Below, piece after piece: positions 25,481-31,363 of a stretch of DNA of 35,611 nt. The stretch is from a virus: the IMG/VR virus record IMGVR_UViG_3300044638_005334, positions 1 through 35,611 of that record; one strand, written 5' to 3'. The translations under genes and the position numbers were made by a program. Position 1 is the stretch's first letter. The number at the start of each line of letters is the position of its first letter. The notes beneath the pieces are model-generated. The model did no database searches, was not told the DNA's origin, and saw only the letters and a program-made list of their open reading frames with translations.

Positions 25481-25539
25481 AAGTTATTGATTCCATTAGA
25501 GTTTTTTCTCTTTACCTTTTTATCGGTTTATACGATAAT
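25481..25539 (+). promoter_or_regulatory. Early-type promoter with conserved box, leaderless
   Basis: Box AAGTTATTGATTCCATTAG from 25481, TTTACC at 25511-25516, 17-bp spacer, GATAAT at 25534-25539. ATG at 25546 starts 6 nt after the -10. Confidence 0.75.
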
Positions 25540-25545
25540 AGTTGT

Positions 25546-25917
25546 ATGGAAAAGCAATACACATTCGACCAAGATATCGTCTCGGACATCTACAAGGATG
25601 CATACAATATGCGCCCAGGAGATTCCTTTTGGCATCAGTGGGAGAATGCTACCGACGATGGCAAGCAAGTTATCTGGGATAATCTACTCGAGTGGGCGCG
25701 ACTGAGTGCTCTTCAAGAGCGTCACATGCAGATTGATGCTGAGGCTCGGCTCGAGAAGGAAATCGCGACCATGTGCTCAAAGTACCGTATCCGCCGTGAG
25801 GATGCAATTCGGCATCTCCATGCCAAGCACGACACCAATGGCGATGTCGAGTATCTCGAGTATCATCTCGGTGTGCGGTATGGTTATCTCTCTGGTTCAC
25901 TCAAGGTGGGTTATTAA
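25546..25917 (+). CDS. Hypothetical early protein (123 aa)
   Basis: 123 residues, leaderless by promoter position. Helical and charged (ARLEKEIATMCSKYRIRREDAIRHLH), with no known motif. It heads an operon of tightly packed small genes to about 28.0 kb. Confidence 0.65.
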   Translation: MEKQYTFDQDIVSDIYKDAYNMRPGDSFWHQWENATDDGKQVIWDNLLEWARLSALQERHMQIDAEARLEKEIATMCSKYRIRREDAIRHLHAKHDTNGDVEYLEYHLGVRYGYLSGSLKVGY

Positions 25918-25918
25918 T

Positions 25919-26272
25919 ATGATGCCTGAACATGATTTGGATATTGCGCTCACGATGTACGCTGATCATTTGATCAAAGATTACAATCGTTGGAACAAGG
26001 ATCTTGTGAGCAGCGCCACTGCGGGACAGTTTGGTGCCATCGATGGTAAGTATGATGTGTGGTTTGAGCGTGGTCGCAAGTTTATGAAGGTTGTGATGTC
26101 TTCATGGGGTTCGCGTTCGGTCCACAGTTTCATCTGCATTCAGCCGCATGGCAAGTTTCAGTTTGGTGACATTCTGAAGGCTGCTTCTTGGGCTGCTCCC
26201 GCGAAGAACTTTGCGCGTGGTAATGTGCTTGAAGTGAGTTCTTATAACAATCATCGATGGACAGGTGCTTAA
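25919..26272 (+). CDS. Hypothetical protein (117 aa)
   Basis: The start was set at ATG 25919 with AAGGTGG 9 nt upstream; the frame open further left overlaps the previous gene. Mixed alpha/beta, with RGRKFMKVVMSSWGSRSVHSF and GDILKAASWAAPAKNFARGN. Similar small proteins with this second pattern are common in phages with no assigned function. Confidence 0.65.
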   Translation: MMPEHDLDIALTMYADHLIKDYNRWNKDLVSSATAGQFGAIDGKYDVWFERGRKFMKVVMSSWGSRSVHSFICIQPHGKFQFGDILKAASWAAPAKNFARGNVLEVSSYNNHRWTGA

Positions 26273-26273
26273 T

Positions 26274-26672
26274 ATGCCAGTTGCAGTTCCTAATGTCGGT
26301 TCGCGTGTTCGTGTAACGACAATGTATCCGAATACTTATGCTTATCGTGGTGAGTATGACAATTATGTGACATACACTCGCGAGGGTCTTGTTGTAAAGT
26401 CCATCTTCAACGATCCGTTCATGTTCGCTGTTGAGACTGGTGCGCCTGACCATCCTGTGAGTGAGTATAATGCAAAGTCACAGCATGTTGTCAAGATTGA
26501 GTATATCGTCGGTGGCGCAAGTCAGGTTTCTACCGAGACAAAAGCATGGAAGGTGAAGTCGAAGGAAAAGGTATATCTTGTGACTCGAGTCAATGGCAAA
26601 TTCAATTGCTCGTGTAAGGGTTTCGAGTTTCGCCGTGACTGTAAGCATGTGGGCGCGGTGAGTAAGAAGTGA
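26274..26672 (+). CDS. SWIM-type zinc-finger protein
   Basis: 132 residues from ATG 26274. The N-terminal two thirds are beta-rich; the C-terminus carries CSCKGFEFRRDCKHV, matching the SWIM pattern C-x-C-x(n)-C-x-H. SWIM domains bind DNA or proteins. The GTG of the next gene overlaps the stop (GTGA). Confidence 0.72.
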   Translation: MPVAVPNVGSRVRVTTMYPNTYAYRGEYDNYVTYTREGLVVKSIFNDPFMFAVETGAPDHPVSEYNAKSQHVVKIEYIVGGASQVSTETKAWKVKSKEKVYLVTRVNGKFNCSCKGFEFRRDCKHVGAVSKK

Positions 26673-26845
26673 CTGAAGAAACATACAACCCAGAGTCTGT
26701 AAAGGACAATCTTGCAAGATTGGTTGCAGATAAAGCAATAGAACTGTTTGGTGATGAAATTGCTAATCCAAGTCAAGAACCGATTCGGTTTGCATATCAG
26801 ATAAAGGTTGTAGAGTTTATACTTGACCGAGATAATAGAAAATGA
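26669..26845 (+). CDS. Small hypothetical protein (58 aa)
   Basis: GTG start overlapping the upstream TGA and TGA stop overlapping the downstream ATG (ATGA). The product (MTEETYNPESVKDNLARLVA start) is helical and acidic. The double overlap strongly supports a real gene. No family recognised. Confidence 0.6.
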   Translation: MTEETYNPESVKDNLARLVADKAIELFGDEIANPSQEPIRFAYQIKVVEFILDRDNRK

Positions 26846-26997
26846 GTTATAACGAAGAATATGCTGAGTACAGTCAGTGGCTTTCTGTAGAAAAGACACC
26901 TGACTACTGCGAAAGTTGTGGTGGCTTTGGCGACCACGGACTAGATGAAGAAGATAAGATTTATATTTGTTATGCTTGTGGTGGAACTGGAAAGTAA
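26842..26997 (+). CDS. Small zinc-ribbon protein (51 aa)
   Basis: ATG 26842, TAA 26995-26997. CESCGGFG and CYACGGTG are two CxxCGG knuckles like those of the DnaJ central zinc domain. It probably binds one zinc ion. The function may be protein interaction; no specific family. Confidence 0.62.
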   Translation: MSYNEEYAEYSQWLSVEKTPDYCESCGGFGDHGLDEEDKIYICYACGGTGK

Positions 26998-27000
26998 GTT

Positions 27001-27252
27001 ATGAATTTGAAAGAGTTTGATGATATGTTGCGGAAGTTTGACTGGTACTATCAGATGTCTGATGACAACCGAGTCTGGCGAGCAGGTGAATCTGCCAACG
27101 CTAGAATTAGAGAAGTTGCCAAGACTTCTGCTGAACATAATGAGTTGTATGAAGTTTGGTCGAAGCATTACTTCAGTGGTGCGTCATGGGGCAATGAGAA
27201 ATTCACTCGAGAGATGCTTGATGCTGAGAGGAAGCGACTTGGTGTTCTCTGA
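27001..27252 (+). CDS. Hypothetical protein (83 aa)
   Basis: 83 residues, three bases after the previous stop. Helical, charged and aromatic (MLRKFDWYYQMSDDNRVW). No motif. It overlaps the next start by one base (TGATG). Confidence 0.6.
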   Translation: MNLKEFDDMLRKFDWYYQMSDDNRVWRAGESANARIREVAKTSAEHNELYEVWSKHYFSGASWGNEKFTREMLDAERKRLGVL

Positions 27253-27395
27253 TGCGAGTTTCTAAAGAGACAATCTGGCATTTCGTTTGCGACTCTTGCC
27301 GTAATTGGTGGAGCATCGCAAGCAGTGATGATTGGAAGCCCAAGAAATTATATTGTCCGCATTGTGGGCTGAAACAAAATTTTGGAGTTGAGTGA
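27252..27395 (+). CDS. Small zinc-ribbon protein (47 aa)
   Basis: ATG 27252 shares its A with the previous stop; TGA at 27393-27395. CDSC and CPHC, 22 residues apart, form a rubredoxin-like zinc ribbon. Tight packing on both sides supports a true gene. Confidence 0.6.
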   Translation: MRVSKETIWHFVCDSCRNWWSIASSDDWKPKKLYCPHCGLKQNFGVE

Positions 27396-27396
27396 C

Positions 27397-27993
27397 ATGC
27401 GTAAAGAACTAGACGAAGCACTGTGTAAGAAGTATCCAAAGATCTTTCGCGATCGTCATGGCAACATGCGCGACACAGCCATGTGTTGGGGATTTGAATG
27501 TGACGATGGTTGGTATAACATTCTTGATAAGGCATGTTCTCTTATTCAAGGGCATATCGATTACACCCGAGCGCAAAGAGCAAGAGCATTGCGCTACAAT
27601 CGTGCTTTGCGTCGTGCAGTAAGAGGCGATGTTCGTCCTCTGCAAAAGCACTTTACATTTGACAAATATGCAACAGAGCCAAGTGAGTATGGCATTCAAC
27701 AGGCTGCAAAGGTTCTTGAAGATATTGAACCGCAGTGTAAAAGAGTTCCCGAAGCATGTGATCAAGTCATCGCCACTCAGATCAAAGAGAAGTTTGGAAC
27801 ACTGCGTTTTTACTATTGTGGCGGTGATGATTATTGTCATGGTGTAGAAAGCATGGCAGAATCGATGAGTGCTGTGACCTGTGAAGTCTGTGGCTCGTCT
27901 GGTAAAATTCGAAACGGTAAATGGATTCGCACTCTTTGCGATGAACATGCCAAAGAGACTCGATATGAAGATTTTGGGCTCACACACGGCTAA
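27397..27993 (+). CDS. Conserved phage protein with C-terminal Cys cluster (198 aa)
   Basis: The start was set at ATG 27397 (MRKELDEALCKKY) with GGAG 9 nt upstream. The C-terminal part IKEKFGTLRFYYCGGDD, TCEVCGSSG and WIRTLCDEH follows a pattern seen in a family of uncharacterised phage and bacterial proteins and is likely zinc-binding. Function unknown. Confidence 0.68.
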   Translation: MRKELDEALCKKYPKIFRDRHGNMRDTAMCWGFECDDGWYNILDKACSLIQGHIDYTRAQRARALRYNRALRRAVRGDVRPLQKHFTFDKYATEPSEYGIQQAAKVLEDIEPQCKRVPEACDQVIATQIKEKFGTLRFYYCGGDDYCHGVESMAESMSAVTCEVCGSSGKIRNGKWIRTLCDEHAKETRYEDFGLTHG

Positions 27994-28014
27994 CATTGAT
28001 GCCAAGAATAACCC

Positions 28015-28043
28015 TTGACCTCTAACTCTTGCTATAGTATAAT
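28015..28043 (+). promoter_or_regulatory. Sigma70-type promoter, leaderless
   Basis: TTGACC (28015-28020), 17 bp, TATAAT (28038-28043). ATG at 28050 starts 6 nt after the -10. It lies in the 56-bp gap after the previous gene and lacks the conserved upstream box. Confidence 0.8.
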
Positions 28044-28049
28044 AGAAGT

Positions 28050-28289
28050 ATGAAAAACGAACACGGCTATTGCCCAAACTGTAACGCAGATCTTGATGAT
28101 GGTTCTATTTGGGAACACTTCTTTCAGGAAACGGGAAGCGAAGAAGAAGCAGATCGTATTGCTAAGATGTATGGTGCGAATCGTGAGAGAGGAAAGTTTG
28201 GTCGTGCGATTGCACTCTATGACCGCGACAAAGATTGCACCGTTGGTTGGAAGTGCCCTGATTGTGGACATGCATGGGAGAGAACATGA
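28050..28289 (+). CDS. Zinc-ribbon protein (79 aa)
   Basis: CPNC near the N-terminus and CPDCGHAW near the C-terminus form a split zinc ribbon around a helical insert. Predicted leaderless. It overlaps the next gene (ATGA). Function unknown. Confidence 0.65.
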   Translation: MKNEHGYCPNCNADLDDGSIWEHFFQETGSEEEADRIAKMYGANRERGKFGRAIALYDRDKDCTVGWKCPDCGHAWERT

Positions 28290-28477
28290 AAGCAAAAGAG
28301 TATAATCTAATTGCACAGTGTGTTGAGACTGGTGTGATGCTGGGTTGGAATCGTGCGCATAAGCATGATGCAACTCCAGAAGATGAAGCAATTCGCAATG
28401 CTATTGAACAGGCTGTGTTAAATGAAATTTGTGAGTGGTTTGATTTTGAAGAGGTGAAGACAAATGACAACAATTGA
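28286..28477 (+). CDS. Hypothetical protein (63 aa)
   Basis: ATG 28286 overlaps the previous stop. Helical (LIAQCVETGVMLGWNRAHKH), with acidic C-terminus. It overlaps the following gene by 14 nt. No family recognised. Confidence 0.58.
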   Translation: MKAKEYNLIAQCVETGVMLGWNRAHKHDATPEDEAIRNAIEQAVLNEICEWFDFEEVKTNDNN

Positions 28478-28721
28478 TATACCTGAAAAGTTTGCAGTTC
28501 CTTTCAATCGGTTTGATTTCGAGCAGCAGATTATGTCTTGCTGGAATGTCACGACGGATCTAAAGGATCTTGCAGAAGGTGCCCTTGAGAATGATATGTC
28601 TCACGACCAGATTGCCAATGCACTGATTGGTATGCGTGAACTCTATGAACTGCGATTTGATAAACTGTTTCGACAATTTGAACAGATGGTGCGCGAACAT
28701 GCAAAAAATCTCGATCAGTAA
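28464..28721 (+). CDS. Hypothetical protein (85 aa)
   Basis: 85 residues, helical (DLKDLAEGALENDMSHDQIA, RELYELRFDKLFRQFEQM), overlapped on both sides. Possibly an oligomeric helical bundle. Function unknown. Confidence 0.6.
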   Translation: MTTIDIPEKFAVPFNRFDFEQQIMSCWNVTTDLKDLAEGALENDMSHDQIANALIGMRELYELRFDKLFRQFEQMVREHAKNLDQ

Positions 28722-28902
28722 ACCGCAATGCTTCACTAATTTCCAGTGGAAGATCTATCAACAAGAACTGCAAGAAGTCAAGAACAGCAAAACGCTCGAC
28801 ATCTGCTTCGATTGTACGGTAGAATATCAAAGGCAGATGCGCAATGAAAGCAAGTGTGCTTTCCCCATGAAGCGTCTGGACAAGGTCACGGAGTATGTGT
28901 GA
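28699..28902 (+). CDS. Small Cys-containing protein (67 aa)
   Basis: The start was set at ATG 28699, inside the end of the previous gene (23-nt overlap). CFDC in the middle plus scattered cysteines may bind metal. The stop shares a base with the next ATG (TGATG). Confidence 0.55.
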   Translation: MQKISISKPQCFTNFQWKIYQQELQEVKNSKTLDICFDCTVEYQRQMRNESKCAFPMKRLDKVTEYV

Positions 28903-29051
28903 TGGCAATTCCTATAGTTGATTTGTTGTTTCTTATTGGAACTTCAGTTGCTGCTTTCCTCAATCGTGGAACATTGATCGGTTGGATGTGCACACTCTTG
29001 GTGCTTTGGCAAGTTTGGAATTTGATTCGATTTAATAAAGAAAATCATTGA
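28902..29051 (+). CDS. Small two-TM membrane protein (49 aa)
   Basis: ATG 28902, TGA at 29049-29051. Two hydrophobic helices (IPIVDLLFLIGTSVAAFL and GWMCTLLVLWQVWNLI) with basic ends. The last gene of the operon before the tRNA array leader. Function unknown. Confidence 0.6.
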   Translation: MAIPIVDLLFLIGTSVAAFLNRGTLIGWMCTLLVLWQVWNLIRFNKENH

Positions 29052-29208
29052 TTTTGTTTGAATTATACTATATACTACACTATAAGTACAGCAATTTCTA
29101 GCGTGATTCGCGACGCCCTCATCTTCTTGAGGTAGGACTTGAGTCCCAAGGTGCCTATGAATTTTCCCTCCCGCACCGAAAACAGCGATCTTTTGTGAGG
29201 GACTTCGT
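29052..29208 (+). other. Gene-free leader: hairpins before the tRNA promoter
   Basis: No gene is seen. CCTCA/TGAGG (29119-29134) and TCCCTC/GAGGGA with AAAA/TTTT inside (about 29164-29201) are clear inverted repeats, the latter probably a transcription stop for the upstream operon. Confidence 0.5.
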
Positions 29209-29268
29209 AATTTATTGATTTTATTAAAGTTTTTTATGTTTTACTTTCGACTCTTGTAACGGTATAAT
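29209..29268 (+). promoter_or_regulatory. Early-type promoter with conserved box, for the tRNA array
   Basis: Box AATTTATTGATTTTATTAA from 29209, TTTACT (29240-29245), 17-bp spacer, TATAAT (29263-29268), discriminator GGCTGTATT as at the other copies. It directs transcription rightward into the tRNA genes. Confidence 0.75.
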
Positions 29269-29275
29269 GGCTGTA

Positions 29276-29413
29276 TTGAGTTGATAGATAGAGCGTCCAC
29301 CGCGATTGCTCTTGCTGTTTTAAAAATTAGATTTCTGGGTAAGGTTTCGAAGCGCATATTCTTGCGTGGGAAGCCACCGATATCTGCGGGAGTTGGGGCA
29401 GATGTCAAGATTC
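29276..29413 (+). ncRNA. Structured 5' leader RNA of the tRNA array
   Basis: Three successive hairpins: GAGC/GCTC (29291-29311), GGTTTC/GAAGCC enclosing CGCA/TGCG (29343-29375), and GATATCTGC/GCAGATGTC, 9 bp with one G-U (29379-29406). No ORF of note. It may be a processed spacer or a small RNA; no known family is recognised. Confidence 0.4.
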
Positions 29414-29488
29414 GCCTTCAAAGCATAAATGGTGATGCACGGGTTTTGTAAGCCTGAGAACTCAGTTCGATTCCGAGTGAAGGCACCA
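29414..29488 (+). tRNA. tRNA-Thr (TGT)
   Basis: Acceptor GCCTTCA/TGAAGGC, D-arm GCAT/ATGC, anticodon loop TTTGTAA, T-loop TTCGATT, discriminator A, encoded CCA. One A-C mismatch in the T-stem. Confidence 0.85.
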
Positions 29489-29569
29489 TATTGAAGCATA
29501 CTCTAACTAATAATAAGGGTACGCCTCGGGTTGGCTTGCAACCAGCGCCTTGAGTGTGTTTCAATATGG
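29486..29569 (+). ncRNA. Long-stem hairpin RNA between tRNA-Thr and tRNA-Glu
   Basis: 29486-29503 pairs with 29552-29569 over 18 bp (two G-U pairs). Inside are AAGG/CCTT and GGTTG/CAACC with loop GCTTG. The 5' strand shares the CCA of tRNA-Thr, so base pairing and tRNA maturation exclude each other. No coding content. Could be a processing signal or an independent small RNA. Confidence 0.6.
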
Positions 29570-29576
29570 TTTTTAT

Positions 29577-29651
29577 GTTCCCTTCATCTAGCGGTCAGGA
29601 TGTCACCCTTTCACGGTGAGTACACGAGTTCGAATCTCGTAGGGAACGCCA
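29577..29651 (+). tRNA. tRNA-Glu (TTC)
   Basis: Acceptor GTTCCCT/AGGGAAC, anticodon loop CTTTCAC, T-loop TTCGAAT, discriminator G, encoded CCA. Canonical. Confidence 0.93.
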
Positions 29652-29666
29652 ATTTATTTTATTATG

Positions 29667-29772
29667 GAGTTGGATGTGCGTAATGGAGCAATGGCTAGCC
29701 CATCTTTCTAAACAGTGTGGCCACACTATGAAAGTTGCACTTGTGTTGGTTCGAATCCAATCCAGCTCCCCA
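29667..29772 (+). tRNA. tRNA-like gene with oversized centre, anticodon unclear
   Basis: Acceptor GAGTTGG/CCAGCTC, discriminator C, CCA, and a canonical T-arm (GTTGG, TTCGAAT, CCAAT) are clear. A 3-bp D-arm TGC/GCA around GTAATGGA fits. The centre is about 15-30 nt too long: TGGCT/GGCCA can pair around a 22-nt loop, or AGTGTGG/CCACACT forms its own hairpin. The anticodon cannot be assigned. It may carry an insertion or be a pseudo-tRNA. Confidence 0.5.
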
Positions 29773-29784
29773 ATTTTTTATTAT

Positions 29785-29860
29785 GGGTCTATCGTATAAT
29801 GGCAATTATATCTGGCTCTTACCCAGTTTGATACAGGTTCGAATCCTGTTAGACCCACCA
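29785..29860 (+). tRNA. tRNA-Lys (CTT)
   Basis: Acceptor GGGTCTA/TAGACCC, D-arm GTAT/TTAT-type, anticodon loop CTCTTAC, T-arm ACAGG/CCTGT with TTCGAAT, A, CCA. Confidence 0.82.
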
Positions 29861-29863
29861 TTT

Positions 29864-30601
29864 TTATTTGTTATGTAATCGGGTGTGTAACTCAGAGGCA
29901 GAGTAACGGGCTTTTAACCTGTAAGTCGAGATTTCGAAATTCTCCACACCCACCATTTTGTGATTGTTTCCCGCTAGTGTAGTGGTAGCATACGAGTCTC
30001 CAAAACTCTTGGTCGCAGTTCGATTCTGTGGCGGGATGCCATTTTGTCGTTTCTTACCATTTTGGGGCACAAATTTTGGAACCCATTTGGCAAATTGTTG
30101 AACCAGGTTTTGCTGCGAGTGCGGATAATTTGTAATTTTTACAAATTGATCAAACCCATATTCGCAATATATCTGGTGCCATTGAGTAAGCCTTAATTGA
30201 GTTGACTGTTTTCTGGCTTCATGTTTTTGTGATAATTTTCTTTTCTTGAATTCTTTTGTGGTTATCCATCCTTCAGGAATTGATTCTCTAGCAAACTTTT
30301 TGCGGTTCGAACAATCAGTTGCGTTTTCAATAACACACCAAACTGTTCCAAATTGCGAATTGCCAGAACCTTTCTGCTTCAGTGAATTAGTCTTACTTAT
30401 TGTTTGATATATGATTTCAGTTCGATCGATCATTTTGGCTAGACCTTTCCATGCGACTTCGTCTTGCCAGTGACCGTATTGTTCGAACAACTTTCGATGC
30501 GCTTCGGCGTGTTCTTCGACTGTAAGTTTAATGAGATTAGATGGATCGTCGGTTCCACCCATATGTTTTGGGATGATATGATGCTTGTGATATATAGACA
30601 T
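29864..30601 (-). CDS. HNH homing-type endonuclease running antisense into two tRNAs
   Basis: 245 codons, start at 30601 with SD AAGGAG 7 nt upstream. The N-terminus YHKHHIIPKHMGGTDDPSNL with VEEHAEAH is the phage HNH signature. Then come NSQFGTVWCV, IPEGWITTKEFKKRK and a terminal region ending PQNGKKRQNG at residue about 188. Residue 187 onward is the exact antisense of tRNA-Trp and tRNA-Lys(TTT), so the natural C-terminus was probably near 187 and the stop is lost or lies downstream by chance. A self-propagating mobile endonuclease inserted between tRNA-Trp and tRNA-Asn is likely. The encoded tail may or may not impair activity. Confidence 0.8.
   Translation of the reverse strand: MSIYHKHHIIPKHMGGTDDPSNLIKLTVEEHAEAHRKLFEQYGHWQDEVAWKGLAKMIDRTEIIYQTISKTNSLKQKGSGNSQFGTVWCVIENATDCSNRKKFARESIPEGWITTKEFKKRKLSQKHEARKQSTQLRLTQWHQIYCEYGFDQFVKITNYPHSQQNLVQQFAKWVPKFVPQNGKKRQNGIPPQNRTATKSFGDSYATTTLAGNNHKMVGVENFEISTYRLKARYSASELHTRLHNK
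29881..29955 (+). tRNA. tRNA-Lys (TTT)
   Basis: Acceptor GGGTGTG/CACACCC, D-arm ACTC/GAGT, anticodon arm ACGGG/CCTGT with CTTTTAA, T-loop TTCGAAA, A, CCA. One T-T mismatch in the T-stem. Overlapped antisense by the HNH ORF tail. Confidence 0.88.
29968..30041 (+). tRNA. tRNA-Trp (CCA)
   Basis: Anticodon loop CTCCAAA, T-loop TTCGATT, discriminator G, CCA. Acceptor TTCCCGC/GCGGGAT pairs except at 1-72 (T-T). The HNH insertion begins directly after its CCA. Confidence 0.82.
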
Positions 30602-30658
30602 GCTGGCACTCCTTGTTAGTGTTAGAGTCGGTGGATATTACAGTATCGCGACCGACAC

Positions 30659-30672
30659 CTTTATTTAGTATT
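30659..30672 (-). promoter_or_regulatory. Late-type motif on the minus strand before HNH
   Basis: Reads AATACTAAATAAAG on the minus strand, about 60 bp before the HNH start, matching the TACTAAATAA motif at 3539 and 19132. It suggests late expression of the mobile endonuclease, or a T-rich end of its transcript on the other strand. Confidence 0.4.
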
Positions 30673-30680
30673 TTTTCAAT

Positions 30681-30755
30681 TCCTCGGTGGCTGACTAGTA
30701 AAGCAACGAGCTGTTAACTCGTCATATGTTGGAGCGTAACCAACCCGAGGAGCCA
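30681..30755 (+). tRNA. tRNA-Asn (GTT) with non-canonical elbow
   Basis: Acceptor TCCTCGG/CCGAGGA, G, CCA; perfect anticodon arm ACGAG/CTCGT with loop CTGTTAA; T-stem GTTGG/CCAAC. But the T-loop is AGCGTAA (no T54/T55) and the D-loop GACTAGTAA lacks the GG pair. The fold is otherwise complete. Confidence 0.75.
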
Positions 30756-30917
30756 TCTTGGTGACTTGCAGGTGCACTCTGCGAGTTCATCCTATCAGTG
30801 TTGAGGCTTTTCCGTTTCGGGAGCACTGATTGACTTATGAGGCAGAACGGAATGCATTCTATGTTGCGTGGGGGCATAGATAAGAACGAACCTTAAATGG
30901 TAGCCCACGCCATTTTT
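30756..30917 (+). ncRNA. Structured spacer RNA, no gene
   Basis: Stem-loops: a 9-bp stem GACTTGCAG/CTGCGAGTT around GTGCACT (30772-30796), ATCAGTG/CACTGAT (about 30804-30831), and GCGTGGG/CCCACGC (about 30867-30910), the last followed by CCATTTTT as after tRNAs. Contains TTGCGTGGG, also present in the leader at 29362. No tRNA or ORF can be supported. Confidence 0.4.
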
Positions 30918-30992
30918 GGGCTGTTAGTATACTGGGTATTATGCTGCGTTTGCATCGCAGAGAAGGGAGTTCGATTCTCCCACGGTCCACCA
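30918..30992 (+). tRNA. tRNA-Ala (TGC)
   Basis: Acceptor GGGCTGT/ACGGTCC with two G-U pairs, anticodon arm CTGCG/CGCAG with TTTGCAT, T-arm GGGAG/CTCCC with TTCGATT, A, CCA. The usual alanine G3-U70 pair is present. Confidence 0.86.
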
Positions 30993-30997
30993 TTTTT

Positions 30998-31073
30998 GCT
31001 CGGTTAACTCAGTTGGTAGAGTGTCTGGTTTACATCCAGAATGTCGGCGGTTCGAACCCGTCACCGAGTACCA
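30998..31073 (+). tRNA. tRNA-Val (TAC)
   Basis: Acceptor GCTCGGT/ACCGAGT, D-arm ACTC/GAGT, anticodon arm TCTGG/CCAGA with TTTACAT, T-loop TTCGAAC, A, CCA. Confidence 0.93.
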
Positions 31074-31076
31074 ATT

Positions 31077-31182
31077 TTGTTGCTTGTAAGCCCAGAGGCT
31101 AGATCGAGCGTTATGTAACTATCACAATACACTGTAATCAATTGTAAAGCAGTTGAGTGATAGCATAGAGTGCAAGCAGCAA
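31077..31182 (+). ncRNA. Multi-stem RNA between tRNA-Val and tRNA-Gln
   Basis: Outer stem TTGTTGCTTG/CAAGCAGCAA (10 bp, one G-U), hairpin AGCC/GGCT with loop CAGA, inner stem CTATCAC/GTGATAG (31119-31125 with 31157-31163) extended by ACTG/CAGT, then ATC and six T. Not a cloverleaf and no CCA. A candidate stand-alone small RNA. Confidence 0.55.
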
Positions 31183-31190
31183 ATCTTTTT

Positions 31191-31264
31191 TGAGAGATCG
31201 TCTAATGGTAGGACGACGGACTTTGAATCCGTCTATCGGGGTTCGAGTCCCTGTCTCTCAGCCA
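31191..31264 (+). tRNA. tRNA-Gln (TTG)
   Basis: Acceptor TGAGAGA/TCTCTCA, D-arm GTCT/GGAC, anticodon arm ACGGA/TCCGT with CTTTGAA, T-loop TTCGAGT, G, CCA. Confidence 0.93.
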
Positions 31265-31271
31265 TTTTAAC

Positions 31272-31358
31272 GGACAGGTGGGAGAGTGGTTAAATCCAAT
31301 TGACTGTAAATCAATCACCCAATGGGTTACGCTAGTTCGAATCTAGCCCTGTTCACCA
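31272..31358 (+). tRNA. tRNA-Tyr (GTA)
   Basis: Class II with long variable arm (CACCCAATGGGTTAC). Acceptor GGACAGG/CCTGTTC, anticodon arm ATTGA/TCAAT with CTGTAAA, T-arm GCTAG/CTAGC, A, CCA. Confidence 0.9.
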
Positions 31359-31363
31359 ATTAT

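Noticed and set aside
27409-28077. Minus-strand 222-codon frame
   Set aside because: Runs over the well-supported 27397 gene and a consensus promoter; no SD or recognisable domain.
31077-31182. Possible degenerate tRNA
   Set aside because: No CCA, discriminator or T-arm next to the closing stem; kept only as a structured RNA candidate.
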